Part shown: piece by piece, positions 1 through 9,197 of the stretch
Numbering within the stretch: the stretch's first letter is position 1
Layout of the letters: every line of letters begins with the position of its first letter
Assembly (NCBI RefSeq): GCF_013046825.1
Contig: NZ_CP053187.1
Location: 2,576,001 to 2,640,000, forward strand
Reading direction: 5' to 3'
DNA length: 64,000 bases
Source of the DNA: Turicibacter sanguinis
Lineage (GTDB): Bacteria; Bacillota_I; Bacilli_A; MOL361; Turicibacteraceae
The notes under the pieces: model-generated
The model's database searches: none
Seen by the model: the letters and a program-made list of their open reading frames with translations, nothing else
What the model was told of the DNA's origin: nothing
Translations under genes and position numbers: made by a program

Positions 1-1
1 G

Positions 2-1357
2 TTTAAAGACCACTTTAAGTCTAATGCCTCGTTTTATAAAGACTTGTGGATCATTGCATTGCCAATTGCTTTGCAACAGCTTGTCACCTCAAGTTTAAAC
101 ATGGTTGATACGCTAATGGTTGGTAAAGTCGGGGTTGATGCCGTAGCTGCTGTTGGGGTTTCAAATCAATATTATTTCTTACTAAATATGATTATGTTTG
201 GAATTTATAGTGGAGGAATGGTTTACTTCGCTCAGTACTGGGGAAAAAAAGATGTTAAAAGTATTCATCGCTTACTTGGATTTACCTTAGTACTAGGAGG
301 AATCTTATCCATCATTTTCGGCGGATTAGCCTTCTTTATTCCTGAAAAGATTATTAGTATTTTCACGCCGGATGTTGCGGTTCAATCGCTTGGGGCACAG
401 TATTTAAAAATTGCTTGTTTAAGCTATCCATTTATGATTTTATCATTTGGATATAGCATGGGCCTAAGAGCCGTGGAAAAACCAAAATTTTCGATGATCG
501 CCTCAATCATAGCATTGACGCTCAATACCATCTTAAACTACTTACTCATCTTCGGTGCATTTGGATTACCGCAACTTGGTGTAATTGGAGCCGCGATTGC
601 AACACTTGTTTCTCGTATCGTTGAGTTTATCCTCATCATGTTCTTTGCTTACTTTAAAACTGAGACGATGAATCCAAAACTTTCAGTCTTACTTTCATTT
701 AACAAAGAATTAATTTCAAAGCTAATCACTACTAGTTTACCTGTTGTCATCAATGAGTGTTTCTGGGGACTAGGGACAACGGCCTATTTAGTCATTTATG
801 GTCAGATTAATGTTGAGTCGATTTCAATCATGAATATTGTGACCTCAATTTTCAATATTTTCTTCATTGCTGCTATTGGCGTTGGAAATGCTTCAACCGT
901 GATGCTTGGAAAACAACTAGGTGCGGGTGAAAAGGATAAAACATATGATCATGCTATCCTTTTCTTAAAAACAGGTGTTGTTTTAGGGATTCTTTCGAGC
1001 CTTATTCTTATTGCTTGTATTCCACTGATTTTACCCATGTATCAAAATTTTGAATCGAGTACCTTAAAATTAATGGGGCAAGTCCTCGTTATCTTTGCAT
1101 TTGGCTTAACCTTCCGTTTCATTAACATCATTAATATTGTGGGGATCTTCAGAGCGGGAGGAGATACAAAGTATGCCATGATTCTTGAACTCGGAATCTT
1201 ATGGACCGTTGGGGTTTTAGGAGCCTTTATTGCAGTCAATCTCTTTAACGCGCCATTACTTATTGTGGCGATGATTGTTCAATTAGAAGAAATAGTCAAA
1301 GTGGTCATTGGAATATTTAGAGTTCGCTCAAAAAAATGGATTAATACCCTTGTTTAA
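2..1357 (+). CDS. MATE family multidrug/metabolite efflux transporter, 5'-partial
   Basis: A polytopic inner-membrane antiporter of the MATE family, expected to export cationic compounds using a Na+ or H+ gradient. The frame is open to the left edge of the window; a TTG at 44 is available, but the residues before it (KSNASFYKDL) read like the normal MATE amino end, so the true start probably lies just outside. About twelve hydrophobic segments are visible, with the typical early PIALQQLVTSSLNMVDTLMV region and a second half beginning near residue 240. An intrinsic terminator follows directly. The substrate cannot be deduced. A second MATE gene occurs at 48558-49946. Confidence 0.9.
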   Translation, partial: FKDHFKSNASFYKDLWIIALPIALQQLVTSSLNMVDTLMVGKVGVDAVAAVGVSNQYYFLLNMIMFGIYSGGMVYFAQYWGKKDVKSIHRLLGFTLVLGGILSIIFGGLAFFIPEKIISIFTPDVAVQSLGAQYLKIACLSYPFMILSFGYSMGLRAVEKPKFSMIASIIALTLNTILNYLLIFGAFGLPQLGVIGAAIATLVSRIVEFILIMFFAYFKTETMNPKLSVLLSFNKELISKLITTSLPVVINECFWGLGTTAYLVIYGQINVESISIMNIVTSIFNIFFIAAIGVGNASTVMLGKQLGAGEKDKTYDHAILFLKTGVVLGILSSLILIACIPLILPMYQNFESSTLKLMGQVLVIFAFGLTFRFINIINIVGIFRAGGDTKYAMILELGILWTVGVLGAFIAVNLFNAPLLIVAMIVQLEEIVKVVIGIFRVRSKKWINTLV

Positions 1358-1360
1358 TAA

Positions 1361-1393
1361 AAAAATCAGCCTTTTCAATAGGCTGATTTTTTT
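1361..1393 (+). terminator. Intrinsic terminator of the MATE gene
   Basis: The stem AAATCAGCC/GGCTGATTT is followed by a run of T, four bases after the MATE stop codon. Confidence 0.85.
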
Positions 1394-1463
1394 ATTAACG
1401 AAAATAATGAATAAGCAAAGTATTTAAATTTAAAAAAAGGGAAGGTCGTACTAAAGCAGATGA

Positions 1464-1494
1464 AGATTAAGTGAGGGTGAGTGAAACTTAATCT
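1464..1494. repeat. Unassigned 8-bp inverted repeat between two terminators
   Basis: AGATTAAG (1464-1471) and CTTAATCT (1487-1494) can form a hairpin with a 15-base loop that is C/U-rich on the - strand. It lies between the MATE terminator and the amidase terminator and has no T run, so it does not look like a terminator. No function can be assigned. Confidence 0.4.
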
Positions 1495-1500
1495 AAGAGA

Positions 1501-1535
1501 AAAAGCGGCCATCCCTCATCGGATGTGCCGCTTTT
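1501..1535 (-). terminator. Intrinsic terminator of the amidase gene
   Basis: On the - strand AAAAGCGGC pairs with GCCGCTTTT. The stem continues inside as CATCC/GGATG past a one-base bulge, and a T-rich tail follows. It starts six bases after the amidase stop codon. Confidence 0.85.
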
Positions 1536-1541
1536 AAAACA

Positions 1542-2720
1542 TTAAACGAGCATAAGATCACTGATATTAACCCATGAACCAGGAGTTGTTGCTGATTTTG
1601 AGATGTTTAGTGCGTGGGTTGCCCCCTCAACATATTTATAAACATAGTATGTTCCGACATTCACAGAAGTCGTGGCGATGGTTGTCGTTGAAGTCCCGTA
1701 TCCGTTAATTCGTTTAACCACTTCAACTTGATCTCCATGGTTAAAGGATTGCGTTGAAATGAAACTTACGTTTGTTTCATCAACCCAAGCTCCAGGAGCA
1801 ATTCCTGATTTCGAAAGATTGATTGAATGGGGACTTCCGTCACTTACTTTAAAAACGATGTACTTCCCACTAGCCAAAAGGCTCGATGCCACAGAACTAG
1901 TAGCTGCCTTATAACCTGAGGCAGCCGTATTTAACTGAACTTGATTCCCAACACTTAAACTTTTATTGTTTTTTTTTAGGTCAGTCGCATTAACCCAAGC
2001 TCCCGCTACCGTCCCTGTTTTTGAAATATTAACAGCATGTAGCCCATTAGAAGCTACTTTATAAACTTTGTAAGTTCCAGCACTAACAGAAGTTGAAGCT
2101 TTAGTTGCCAAAGATGTCGAGTACCCAGAAATAGTTTGTAAAACTTCAACGCTGTCTCCAACCGAAAAATTAACCGGTGTTAAGGGCGTACTTGGGGTAG
2201 TGGTTGATTCAGTTAATTTTTGATATTCTGTTTGAATCAAGACTCTAAACACCTCATTCCCATAGCGATCTAGAATATCATGTGGGCAATGTTTTCCACT
2301 CCGTGCTTGATGAGGTAAGACTTTTGCCATTGGAATATTGTAAGTTTTCATTAACGATGCAATGACTTTAGCACCATTTTCAATGGCTGCATTTCTTAAA
2401 CTAATGTCGCTACTTGTAGAGTAGGCCATTTCAATCCCAATTGACTTCATATTTCCTGCACCTGTTGAACCATCTCCAGCATGCCATGTTTGAACATTGA
2501 GTGGCAAGCATTCAATGGCCATTTGATCATCGACGACGATATGAAATCCAATGTACACATTATCAGTTCGATTATTCAAATAGTTTCGTTCATTTAATGC
2601 CGAAGCATTATTTGAGGTTTGATGGTAGGTAATCTCTGTTGGGGTAAAGCTTGTTCCATATTTATACTTTAGATTGTGTTGCGTTTGATCAAGATGCATG
2701 ACTTTGTACGTGTATGCCAT
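1542..2720 (-). CDS. N-acetylmuramoyl-L-alanine amidase (Amidase_2 fold) with three C-terminal repeats
   Basis: A 392-residue peptidoglycan hydrolase predicted to cut the bond between N-acetylmuramic acid and L-alanine. Residues 25-165 form the T7-lysozyme/PGRP-like domain; H33, H137 and C145 (in SGKHCPHDI) have the spacing of the zinc ligands. Residues about 185-392 are three similar units of about 65 residues, each ending in a GAWV- or GSWV-like motif, probably wall-binding. There is no signal peptide, which is the architecture of a phage endolysin, yet no holin or other phage gene is nearby. The start is well supported by AAGGAGG eleven bases upstream. It is a single-gene unit with its own terminator. 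Confidence 0.88.
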   Translation of the reverse strand: MAYTYKVMHLDQTQHNLKYKYGTSFTPTEITYHQTSNNASALNERNYLNNRTDNVYIGFHIVVDDQMAIECLPLNVQTWHAGDGSTGAGNMKSIGIEMAYSTSSDISLRNAAIENGAKVIASLMKTYNIPMAKVLPHQARSGKHCPHDILDRYGNEVFRVLIQTEYQKLTESTTTPSTPLTPVNFSVGDSVEVLQTISGYSTSLATKASTSVSAGTYKVYKVASNGLHAVNISKTGTVAGAWVNATDLKKNNKSLSVGNQVQLNTAASGYKAATSSVASSLLASGKYIVFKVSDGSPHSINLSKSGIAPGAWVDETNVSFISTQSFNHGDQVEVVKRINGYGTSTTTIATTSVNVGTYYVYKYVEGATHALNISKSATTPGSWVNISDLMLV

Positions 2721-2922
2721 ATATATTTACCTCCTTGTAACTTGCTCATTATAGTATATTTTAACTTCCTCAAAGAGGAAGGGATAAAGAACCGCTCATT
2801 GAATAAATACGCTGTTGCCCAAGTTTTGGAGTAATCATCTTTAAATTTTTTAAGATTATCTTCAGACTTCTCTTTTATACTTAATATCGTCAAAGCTTTA
2901 TATTTGAAGGGAGACAGTCAAA

Positions 2923-4791
2923 ATGAAATTAAATAACAAACATAAAGGAACCCTTTTCCTTGCCTTCTTAGCAACTATGGGGTTATCAGCATGCCAATCA
3001 AACAGTAATAACGATACAATAACGAACACTCAAGCAACTGATGAGACAAGCTCGTCACAAAGTTTAAGTACTCAATCAACAGTGTCAGCCAATGCGACGA
3101 TTCAGTTAAAACAAGATCAAACAACGGTTGAAGGAAATGGCGTGAGCATTGATGGAAATACCATTACAATTACATCAGGTGGAACGTATAACATTAGTGG
3201 AACATTAACTGATGGACAAATCATTGTAGATAGTTCAGATGAGTTAGATGTCGAGCTAGTATTAAATGGCGTCGAGATTACTTCCTCAAGTAGTGCACCT
3301 ATTTATGTCAAAAATGCTAAAAATGCAATCATTAACTTAGTGGAAGGAACAGAAAACATCGTCACTGATAGCGATTCATATGTTCTTGAAGATCCAACCA
3401 ATAATGAACCTAATGCTGCAATATTCAGTAAAGATGATCTAAAAATTAAAGGAACAGGATCATTAGTGGTGAATGCAAACTACGATCATGGAATTGTCAG
3501 CAAAGATGATTTGAAAATTAAAAATGGAAATATCACCGTAACATCAGTCGGTGATGGATTAAAAGGAAAAGATTCAATTGAAATTGAAGATGGAACCCTT
3601 ACCATTAATGCCGGTGGAGATGGATTACAATCAAGTAACTCCGAAGATCCAACACGTGGTTATATTACGATTGATGGTGGAACGTTAAACATTGTAGCGG
3701 GACTTGATGGAATTCAAGCGGAAACAAACGTTACGATTAATGGTGGAAGTTTTGATATTCAATCAGGGGGAGGAAGTACGAATAGTAGCTCATCAACAAA
3801 TACTAACATGATTTGGGGGCAATGGGGAGCACCCGCTAGCCAAACGACTACGGAAACAAGCTCATCAAGCGCCAAAGGAATCAAAGCAGTTGTTGATATT
3901 ACAATTAACGGCGGAACCTTTACCATTGACTCATCAGATGATTCGATTCACTCAAATGATTCAATCAATATTAATGGAGGAACCTTTGAAATTGCTTCTG
4001 GAGATGATGGGATTCATGCTGATACAACCCTTAATTTAAATGGGGGAGAGGTTAACATCACCCAATCATATGAGGGATTAGAAGCCACAACCATTAACGT
4101 TAACGATGGAAGTTATTATGTCGTATCAAAGGATGATGGAGTCAATGCTGCTGGAGGGAATGATGCCTCGGCTACTAGTGGACGTCCAGGTCAAAATAAT
4201 TTCTCTGCTTCTAATGGAATGATTTATTTAAATGGTGGATTACTTTATGTTGATGCATCAGGCGATGGATTAGATGCGAATGGATCCATTGAAATGAATG
4301 GTGGAACCGTGATTGTCAATGGACCGACAAATAGTGGAAATGGTGCTCTTGATTATGATGGAACTTTCAATATTAAAGGTGGAACATTAGTCGCTGCTGG
4401 AAGTTCTGGGATGGCGCAAACTCCAAGTTCAACTTCTTCGCAACCTATTTTAAGTATTGGAACCTCATTCTCTGAAGGAACGCTGATTAATATTAAGTCA
4501 GAAAATGGGGAAGATATCTTTACGTTTGCACCTGCTAAATCAGGACAATCCATTATCATTTCAACTCCTGCTTTAACATCAGGTACAACCTATACGGTTT
4601 CAAGTGGAGGAACGTCTTCTGGAGTCGTAACAGATGGAATTTATACTGAAGGTTCATACTCTGGTGGAACAGAAATTGGTAGTGTCACACTTTCAAACAC
4701 CATCACAACGATTGGGCAAACTCAAGGTTCAATGGGAGGAGCCGCTGGTATGGGCGGAATGGGTGGTAAAGGACAACGCCCGATGAATTAA
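2923..4791 (+). CDS. Carbohydrate-binding beta-helix lipoprotein (Cthe_2159-like)
   Basis: A 622-residue exported lipoprotein. The amino end is a lipoprotein signal with lipobox LSAC and lipidated Cys24, followed by a Ser/Thr/Asn-rich linker. The body carries many short repeats of the form ITINGGTF or LNLNGGEV alternating with DDGI/GDGL turns, the pattern of a right-handed parallel beta-helix as in Clostridium thermocellum Cthe_2159, which binds cellulose and polygalacturonate. The last 25 residues are rich in Met and Gly. Ligand binding is inferred from the family; the pectin genes at 50-64 kb make a polygalacturonate ligand plausible. GAAGGGAG precedes the ATG. The gene stands alone. Confidence 0.8.
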   Translation: MKLNNKHKGTLFLAFLATMGLSACQSNSNNDTITNTQATDETSSSQSLSTQSTVSANATIQLKQDQTTVEGNGVSIDGNTITITSGGTYNISGTLTDGQIIVDSSDELDVELVLNGVEITSSSSAPIYVKNAKNAIINLVEGTENIVTDSDSYVLEDPTNNEPNAAIFSKDDLKIKGTGSLVVNANYDHGIVSKDDLKIKNGNITVTSVGDGLKGKDSIEIEDGTLTINAGGDGLQSSNSEDPTRGYITIDGGTLNIVAGLDGIQAETNVTINGGSFDIQSGGGSTNSSSSTNTNMIWGQWGAPASQTTTETSSSSAKGIKAVVDITINGGTFTIDSSDDSIHSNDSININGGTFEIASGDDGIHADTTLNLNGGEVNITQSYEGLEATTINVNDGSYYVVSKDDGVNAAGGNDASATSGRPGQNNFSASNGMIYLNGGLLYVDASGDGLDANGSIEMNGGTVIVNGPTNSGNGALDYDGTFNIKGGTLVAAGSSGMAQTPSSTSSQPILSIGTSFSEGTLINIKSENGEDIFTFAPAKSGQSIIISTPALTSGTTYTVSSGGTSSGVVTDGIYTEGSYSGGTEIGSVTLSNTITTIGQTQGSMGGAAGMGGMGGKGQRPMN

Positions 4792-4795
4792 TCGC

Positions 4796-4826
4796 AAAAA
4801 AGACACAGATAATCTGTGTCTTTTTT
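4796..4826 (+). terminator. Intrinsic terminator
   Basis: AAAAGACACAGAT pairs with ATCTGTGTCTTTT around a single base and a T run follows, just after the beta-helix lipoprotein gene. Confidence 0.88.
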
Positions 4827-4895
4827 GTTCTATCTCCCTCGGCTCATTTCTATACTAAATTATAGATATTTATGCCATTCATTTAGGGGGAGACG

Positions 4896-5924
4896 ATGAG
4901 TTATCAAAATGATCAAGTGATTAAATGGGCCCTTAATACCATTAAACGAGAATATGCTGAAGATGTAAGTTTGTTATTACTCTACGGATCATATGAAAAC
5001 GGAACGTCAAATGACTTGTCAGATGTAGATTTATATTTTATTCCAAAAACAGAGCGTGCTTATGAATTAAGTCAAACATTTATTATAAAAGATATTGGTT
5101 ATGATTTATTTCCAATGAGCTGGCATCGAGTCGAGGAGATTGCAGACTTTAATGACCGTTTAACGCCTTGTGTTGGAGATGTAAAAATTTTATATGCAAA
5201 CTCGATTGAAGATGAGAGACGATTTAAGCATTTGCAATTAAAACTTCATAAACATTTAAGTGATCGAGCATTTATGTTAAGTAAAGCGAAGCAACAACTA
5301 ACAAAAGCCAAGAAAACAATGGGGGAACTAATCCTGGCAAATTCAACGTGTGAATCAAGACTTCATGCCGCCTCTATTATCTGTCAATTATCAGATTGTG
5401 TTGCTTTTTTTAATCAAACGTACTTTCATCGTGGTCTTAAAACACAGGTGGAAGATTTAAAACAAATGCGTAAGCTTCCGCTTCATTTTTTAGAGTTATA
5501 CGATTTTATTGTGACGACAACTTCTAATCGTGATCTTCAATTGGCTTGTATGGCGTTAATTAAAAGCACGGAATTTTTACTTAAACAACAGGATAATCAA
5601 AAACAAGACCTTGATTATGAAAAACTGATTGGGCGATACGAAGAGCTTTGTTCAAGCTTCAATAAAATTTATACACAGTGTCAGCTTCAAAATGCGGCAC
5701 TCGTCTATTTAAGTGCAGCACAAGTTCAAGTAGAACTTAACGAAATAACTGAAGACTTTCATTTTCCGAGATTTGACCTATTGTGTTATTTTGATGCTTC
5801 AAATCTTGAGAATTTTTCAATTGAAACCTTTAAAATTGAAAATCAATTCATTACTACTTTAAAGGAACACTCGATCCCAATTCGCTCATTTGCCACCATT
5901 GAAACGTTCCTTGAAACACAGTGA
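4896..5924 (+). CDS. Nucleotidyltransferase-domain protein
   Basis: A 342-residue cytoplasmic protein. Residues 20-50 contain the minimal nucleotidyltransferase signature LLLLYGSYENG followed by SDVDLYFI; G31-S32 and the acidic pair D43/D45 would bind the metal and nucleotide. The rest is mostly helical, as in aminoglycoside or small-substrate nucleotidyltransferases. It could transfer AMP to a small molecule, but the substrate is unknown, and resistance should not be assumed. A GGGGGAG ribosome binding site precedes the ATG. It is not obviously in an operon; the next gene has its own promoter. Confidence 0.7.
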   Translation: MSYQNDQVIKWALNTIKREYAEDVSLLLLYGSYENGTSNDLSDVDLYFIPKTERAYELSQTFIIKDIGYDLFPMSWHRVEEIADFNDRLTPCVGDVKILYANSIEDERRFKHLQLKLHKHLSDRAFMLSKAKQQLTKAKKTMGELILANSTCESRLHAASIICQLSDCVAFFNQTYFHRGLKTQVEDLKQMRKLPLHFLELYDFIVTTTSNRDLQLACMALIKSTEFLLKQQDNQKQDLDYEKLIGRYEELCSSFNKIYTQCQLQNAALVYLSAAQVQVELNEITEDFHFPRFDLLCYFDASNLENFSIETFKIENQFITTLKEHSIPIRSFATIETFLETQ

Positions 5925-5925
5925 T

Positions 5926-5954
5926 TTGCTAGAAGTTCATAAGTTGGGTATAAT
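5926..5954 (+). promoter_or_regulatory. Sigma-A type promoter of the zinc-ribbon gene
   Basis: TTGCTA (5926-5931), a 17-bp spacer and TATAAT (5949-5954) lie 34 bases upstream of the ATG at 5988, right after the preceding stop codon. Confidence 0.7.
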
Positions 5955-5987
5955 AAAGGAATAAAGATATATTGATAGGTGAGAATC

Positions 5988-6365
5988 ATGTTTTTTATAG
6001 GAATTTTTGGTATTGAAACAAAAGATCAAGAAATTGGACCGCTGACACCGATCAGTTGTAAAGGATGTCAACAAACGGTACCCATGACACTTTTTAAACA
6101 CTTTTATGTCTTTCACTTTTTCTTTATTCCACTGATCAAATGGAAGACAACCTACTATGTCGTTTGTTCAAATTGTCAAACCATTGCCATCATAGATAAA
6201 GAAAAAGGACAGGCCATTGAAGCGGGAGAACAGTCTAGTTTGACATTCTGGGACTTAGAACCCCTTCAGTCACAGATGTCTTCTGCTTTAACTCATTGCA
6301 AACACTGTGGTAAACAAATTGATCCAACTTATGACTATTGTCCTCACTGTGGAACACCACAATAA
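5988..6365 (+). CDS. Small zinc-ribbon protein
   Basis: A 125-residue protein with three CxxC pairs: C24/C27, C60/C63, and C104/C107 with C118/C121 as a C-terminal zinc ribbon (HCKHCGKQ to YCPHCGTP). Between them a short aromatic-hydrophobic stretch (about residues 38-50) may contact the membrane. A GTG at 5979 is in frame, but AGGTGAG sits just upstream of the ATG at 5988, so that start is preferred. The family resembles uncharacterised zinc-ribbon proteins of Bacillota; no enzymatic function is evident. It has its own promoter and shares a two-way terminator with the convergent HAD gene. Confidence 0.75.
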   Translation: MFFIGIFGIETKDQEIGPLTPISCKGCQQTVPMTLFKHFYVFHFFFIPLIKWKTTYYVVCSNCQTIAIIDKEKGQAIEAGEQSSLTFWDLEPLQSQMSSALTHCKHCGKQIDPTYDYCPHCGTPQ

Positions 6366-6388
6366 AAGCCAAGAAATCTTGGCTTTTT
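6364..6388. terminator. Bidirectional intrinsic terminator
   Basis: AAAGCCAAG and CTTGGCTTT flank a four-base loop. Flanking A and T runs serve the converging zinc-ribbon (+) and HAD (-) genes. Confidence 0.8.
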
Positions 6389-7218
6389 TATTTTTGATTT
6401 AACACAAAGTGTTCAATAGCGTTGGCAACACCACCTTCTTTGTTAGACGTGGTAATAAACTGAGCGGCCTGTTTAACATCCTCAGTTGCATTGCCCATGG
6501 CTACCCCAACCCCAGCAAATTGAATCATTGATAAATCATTTTCGCTATCGCCAATACACATCACTTCATCCGGTGTTAGATTAAAATACTTGGTTAACTG
6601 TTTGACAGCTTCACCTTTAGAGCTACCTTTTTTCATGACTTCAAAGTTGTTTTTCCAAGATGAAACAACTTCTAAATGAGGGCACTTCGCTTTAATTTCT
6701 GCTTTTACTTCATTTAAAATGTCTTGGTTAGGTGCCAAACAAACCCCTTTTAAAATTTGACCTTCATAGTGTCCGTAGATTTCATCTAAACTCGATAAGA
6801 CAACTAGTTGGATTTGTTCGTCTTCTTTTAACATTTTATTCAATTGTTTATAAAGATTCGTCTCTGGTAGTTCTTGCAAGGAGATAAGTCCAAAGTTAGC
6901 CGTTAAATAGGCGAGAAGCCCATGCTGTGTCGTAATCTCTAAAAAATCACGGACATCCTCAATCAATAGCGGATTTTCATAAATGGTTTCTCCATTTGTT
7001 CCCCCAATAAATGCTCCATTTGAGGCAATAATGGGCGTCGTTAACCCAATGGTTTTGGCATAGAGTCTGGCACAATTATAAACACGTCCTGTTGTAATTG
7101 CGACATGAACACCTTGCTTAACAGCCGCTTTAATGGCTGCTTGATCTACTTCACTCACTTGATGATCATCCATTAATAGGGTTCCATCCATATCAATACA
7201 AATTAATTTTATCGCCAT
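6388..7218 (-). CDS. Cof-type HAD-IIB family phosphatase
   Basis: A 276-residue cytoplasmic hydrolase. Motif I is DMDGTLL with nucleophile D9 and acid D11; motif II is TTGR near residue 43; motif III is a lysine near residue 201; motif IV is GDSENDLSM at 223-231. The large central insert is the C2B cap of Cof/YidA proteins, which dephosphorylate sugar phosphates, FMN or PLP. Length is normal for the family. The exact substrate cannot be read from sequence. It is transcribed alone, divergent from the K+ channel gene. Confidence 0.9.
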   Translation of the reverse strand: MAIKLICIDMDGTLLMDDHQVSEVDQAAIKAAVKQGVHVAITTGRVYNCARLYAKTIGLTTPIIASNGAFIGGTNGETIYENPLLIEDVRDFLEITTQHGLLAYLTANFGLISLQELPETNLYKQLNKMLKEDEQIQLVVLSSLDEIYGHYEGQILKGVCLAPNQDILNEVKAEIKAKCPHLEVVSSWKNNFEVMKKGSSKGEAVKQLTKYFNLTPDEVMCIGDSENDLSMIQFAGVGVAMGNATEDVKQAAQFITTSNKEGGVANAIEHFVLNQK

Positions 7219-7330
7219 GATTCTACCGTCCTTTACAAATAAATTTATTAGATTCTCCTTTAAATATTATTCAGTAAAACGGACACATTAAACCTCAAAA
7301 GGGTATTTTTTAATGAGAGGAGAAGATTCA

Positions 7331-8239
7331 ATGGGACAATTTTTACTAATTAGTTTAACGTTTCTTGTTATTTCGATTTTAATTTTTCGACATCGAACAC
7401 TTGATTTTGGCATTTTGAAGACGATTCGCCACCTTATTTTAGAGATTAATCGGATGTATCGACTCTTATTTCTTGAACGCTCTTTATTAACACGCTTCGT
7501 TCAAGGTGGATTTATTATTTTTGCACAGGTTTCAACGTTTGTGTCACTCGCAACAGGAATCTTTCGCCATCTTAGAGTTGATGCTTCTATCCTCCATTTT
7601 GAACCCCTGATTAAAGGAGGGATTGTCCTCTTTGCCTTTTTATTAGTTCACTATGCGATTGGTTATGTCCTATTACTAAGTAATAAAATTCATCTTTTCT
7701 TCTATCGTGTCGAAAATCAGAATCTTAAAATGGACTTTATCTTAAGTTATACGATGATTAGCACGTTTTTATTAGTCTTATTACTATTTCCAGACCAATT
7801 TGCTAAAAATATTTCCATTAGCTTGATTGGGATGGGGATTTGCTATTTCTTGAACTTAAAGACCTTGATGACGATGATGATTAATCCAACCTACGTCAAA
7901 TCTGTTCAACAACAGCAAACTTCTTTTTCAAGAATTATGATCGCTGCGATTTTAATTCTAATAATGCTCATTTTAAATCTCTATCTGATTGTCTGTTTAG
8001 TCTCTCATCTTCCACATGAAGCACCTGTTTTTTCCAATGCCAACAACTATTTTGATTTATTTTATTACACCATTATTACCTTTACAACCATTGGATATGG
8101 GGATATCACCCCCACCACGATGGCGGCTAAAACGATCTCATTGCTTATCTCAGTAACTAGTGTGATTTGTCTCAGTATCTTTTTAAGTACCATCCTATCT
8201 TATCGTGATCAAATTAACGATAACGAAGGCAATTCCTAA
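7331..8239 (+). CDS. Potassium channel family protein
   Basis: A 302-residue membrane protein. Several hydrophobic helices fill the first two thirds, and the carboxy end has a pore-loop region (about residues 240-290) with the K+ selectivity filter TIGYGD near residue 255, followed by a last helix. No RCK/TrkA_N domain follows, so gating is unclear. An in-frame ATG at 7313 exists, but AGAGGAG (7316-7322) lies eight bases before the ATG at 7331, so that start is preferred. It divergently faces the HAD gene. The long multi-helix amino half before the two-helix channel module is less usual. Confidence 0.82.
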   Translation: MGQFLLISLTFLVISILIFRHRTLDFGILKTIRHLILEINRMYRLLFLERSLLTRFVQGGFIIFAQVSTFVSLATGIFRHLRVDASILHFEPLIKGGIVLFAFLLVHYAIGYVLLLSNKIHLFFYRVENQNLKMDFILSYTMISTFLLVLLLFPDQFAKNISISLIGMGICYFLNLKTLMTMMINPTYVKSVQQQQTSFSRIMIAAILILIMLILNLYLIVCLVSHLPHEAPVFSNANNYFDLFYYTIITFTTIGYGDITPTTMAAKTISLLISVTSVICLSIFLSTILSYRDQINDNEGNS

Positions 8240-8333
8240 TCATAAAAAAAGGGGAAAAAAGCAAAAACAATGAGGATTTCAGGATATGATTAAATGAAAC
8301 GGGAAATTTGAATGATTTTATCAATATCACCTT

Positions 8334-8364
8334 AAACAGAGATCTAATAGAGCTCTGTTTTTTT
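8334..8364 (+). terminator. Intrinsic terminator downstream of the K+ channel gene
   Basis: AAACAGAG pairs with CTCTGTTT and an inner TCTA/TAGA extends the stem; a T run follows. It lies 95 bases after the channel stop codon, so the mRNA has a long 3' tail. Confidence 0.75.
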
Positions 8365-8451
8365 GACTGTAAAAGGCGAAATTTCATCTTTTTGGGTTAT
8401 TCAATCCCGCTGATTGTCATATATTAGTAGTAAAAAAGGGGGGATCAGACG

Positions 8452-9033
8452 ATGTTAGATCAAACCATGCTTCGAATCAAACGAAATATCAAAATCTGCC
8501 TGAGTGAAATTGAGGAAATGTTAGAAACGAGTGACAGTTTGCTTTTTAATAACAACATTGTCATTTTAGTTGATCGGCAGCTATATCATCAAGTAGAAGA
8601 CTGCCACAAGCAACTAGCAGAAGTCGGTGCAGATTTATATAAAATTTATGCAAATATTGATGAAGAATATACGTGGAATGTCCTTGAATTGACGATTTTA
8701 GGGCACGATTTAATTGAAAAAATGAATGACATGATTCAGATTATTGAGGACAAATGGACAGAATCTGATATTGATGTGAATAAATACCTTTTTGCCGAGG
8801 CAGCTCTAGACCGACTCGATAATGAAGAAGTCATCTTAGATATTGATGATTTAGAATATGTGGTTGACCATCCAAAGCATTACTGGATTTGTCTATATGT
8901 GGTCCACGAGAAAGAACACGAAATTTGTCATTATGCTTGTTTTAAAACAAAACGAGAAGCCTTAGTGTTCGCCATGCAAATGCAAAACTGTGGGAAAGAC
9001 TGTATTTTTAACCGATTTGAAATCAAAATATAG
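8452..9033 (+). CDS. Conserved-looking hypothetical acidic protein
   Basis: A 193-residue soluble acidic protein that I do not recognise. The first 120 residues look helical with heptad-like spacing (for example LSEIEEMLE and LIEKMNDMIQIIED). The last 55 residues form a compact region with H/C-containing strands, VVDHPKHYWICLYVVHEKEHE followed by ICHYACFKTKREA, which resembles small domains that read an amino-acid stretch per residue, but no family is claimed. AAGGGGGGATC gives a strong ribosome binding site before the ATG. It sits alone between two terminators. Confidence 0.6.
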   Translation: MLDQTMLRIKRNIKICLSEIEEMLETSDSLLFNNNIVILVDRQLYHQVEDCHKQLAEVGADLYKIYANIDEEYTWNVLELTILGHDLIEKMNDMIQIIEDKWTESDIDVNKYLFAEAALDRLDNEEVILDIDDLEYVVDHPKHYWICLYVVHEKEHEICHYACFKTKREALVFAMQMQNCGKDCIFNRFEIKI

Positions 9034-9197
9034 GCACCGGGGGATGACTCCGATTTAAGAAACGAGAGAATGAGCTACCTGAGTGAGGCAAACGCCATTC
9101 TTTAAACGGTGAAGAAGAGTGGCAGAACAGTTTGTAAAAAAATTAGGATGGGAGTTCTGTTAGACTCTGCTGTGATACTTAGTAAGCGGGAATAAAA
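9034..9197 (+). other. Structured 160-base 3' region, possible noncoding RNA
   Basis: No open frame is seen. Short helices are possible: GGC/GCC around 9087-9096 and CAGAAC near 9123 with GTTCTG near 9153. TTTAAACGGTG at 9101-9111 repeats the 3' arm of the following terminator and is complementary to its 5' arm. It may be a 3' UTR element of the 193-residue gene or a separate RNA; no promoter was found. Confidence 0.35.

Noticed and set aside
2669-2893. A 74-codon - strand frame overlapping the amidase start
   Set aside because: It overlaps the amidase gene and its ribosome binding site, has no site of its own and no recognisable composition.
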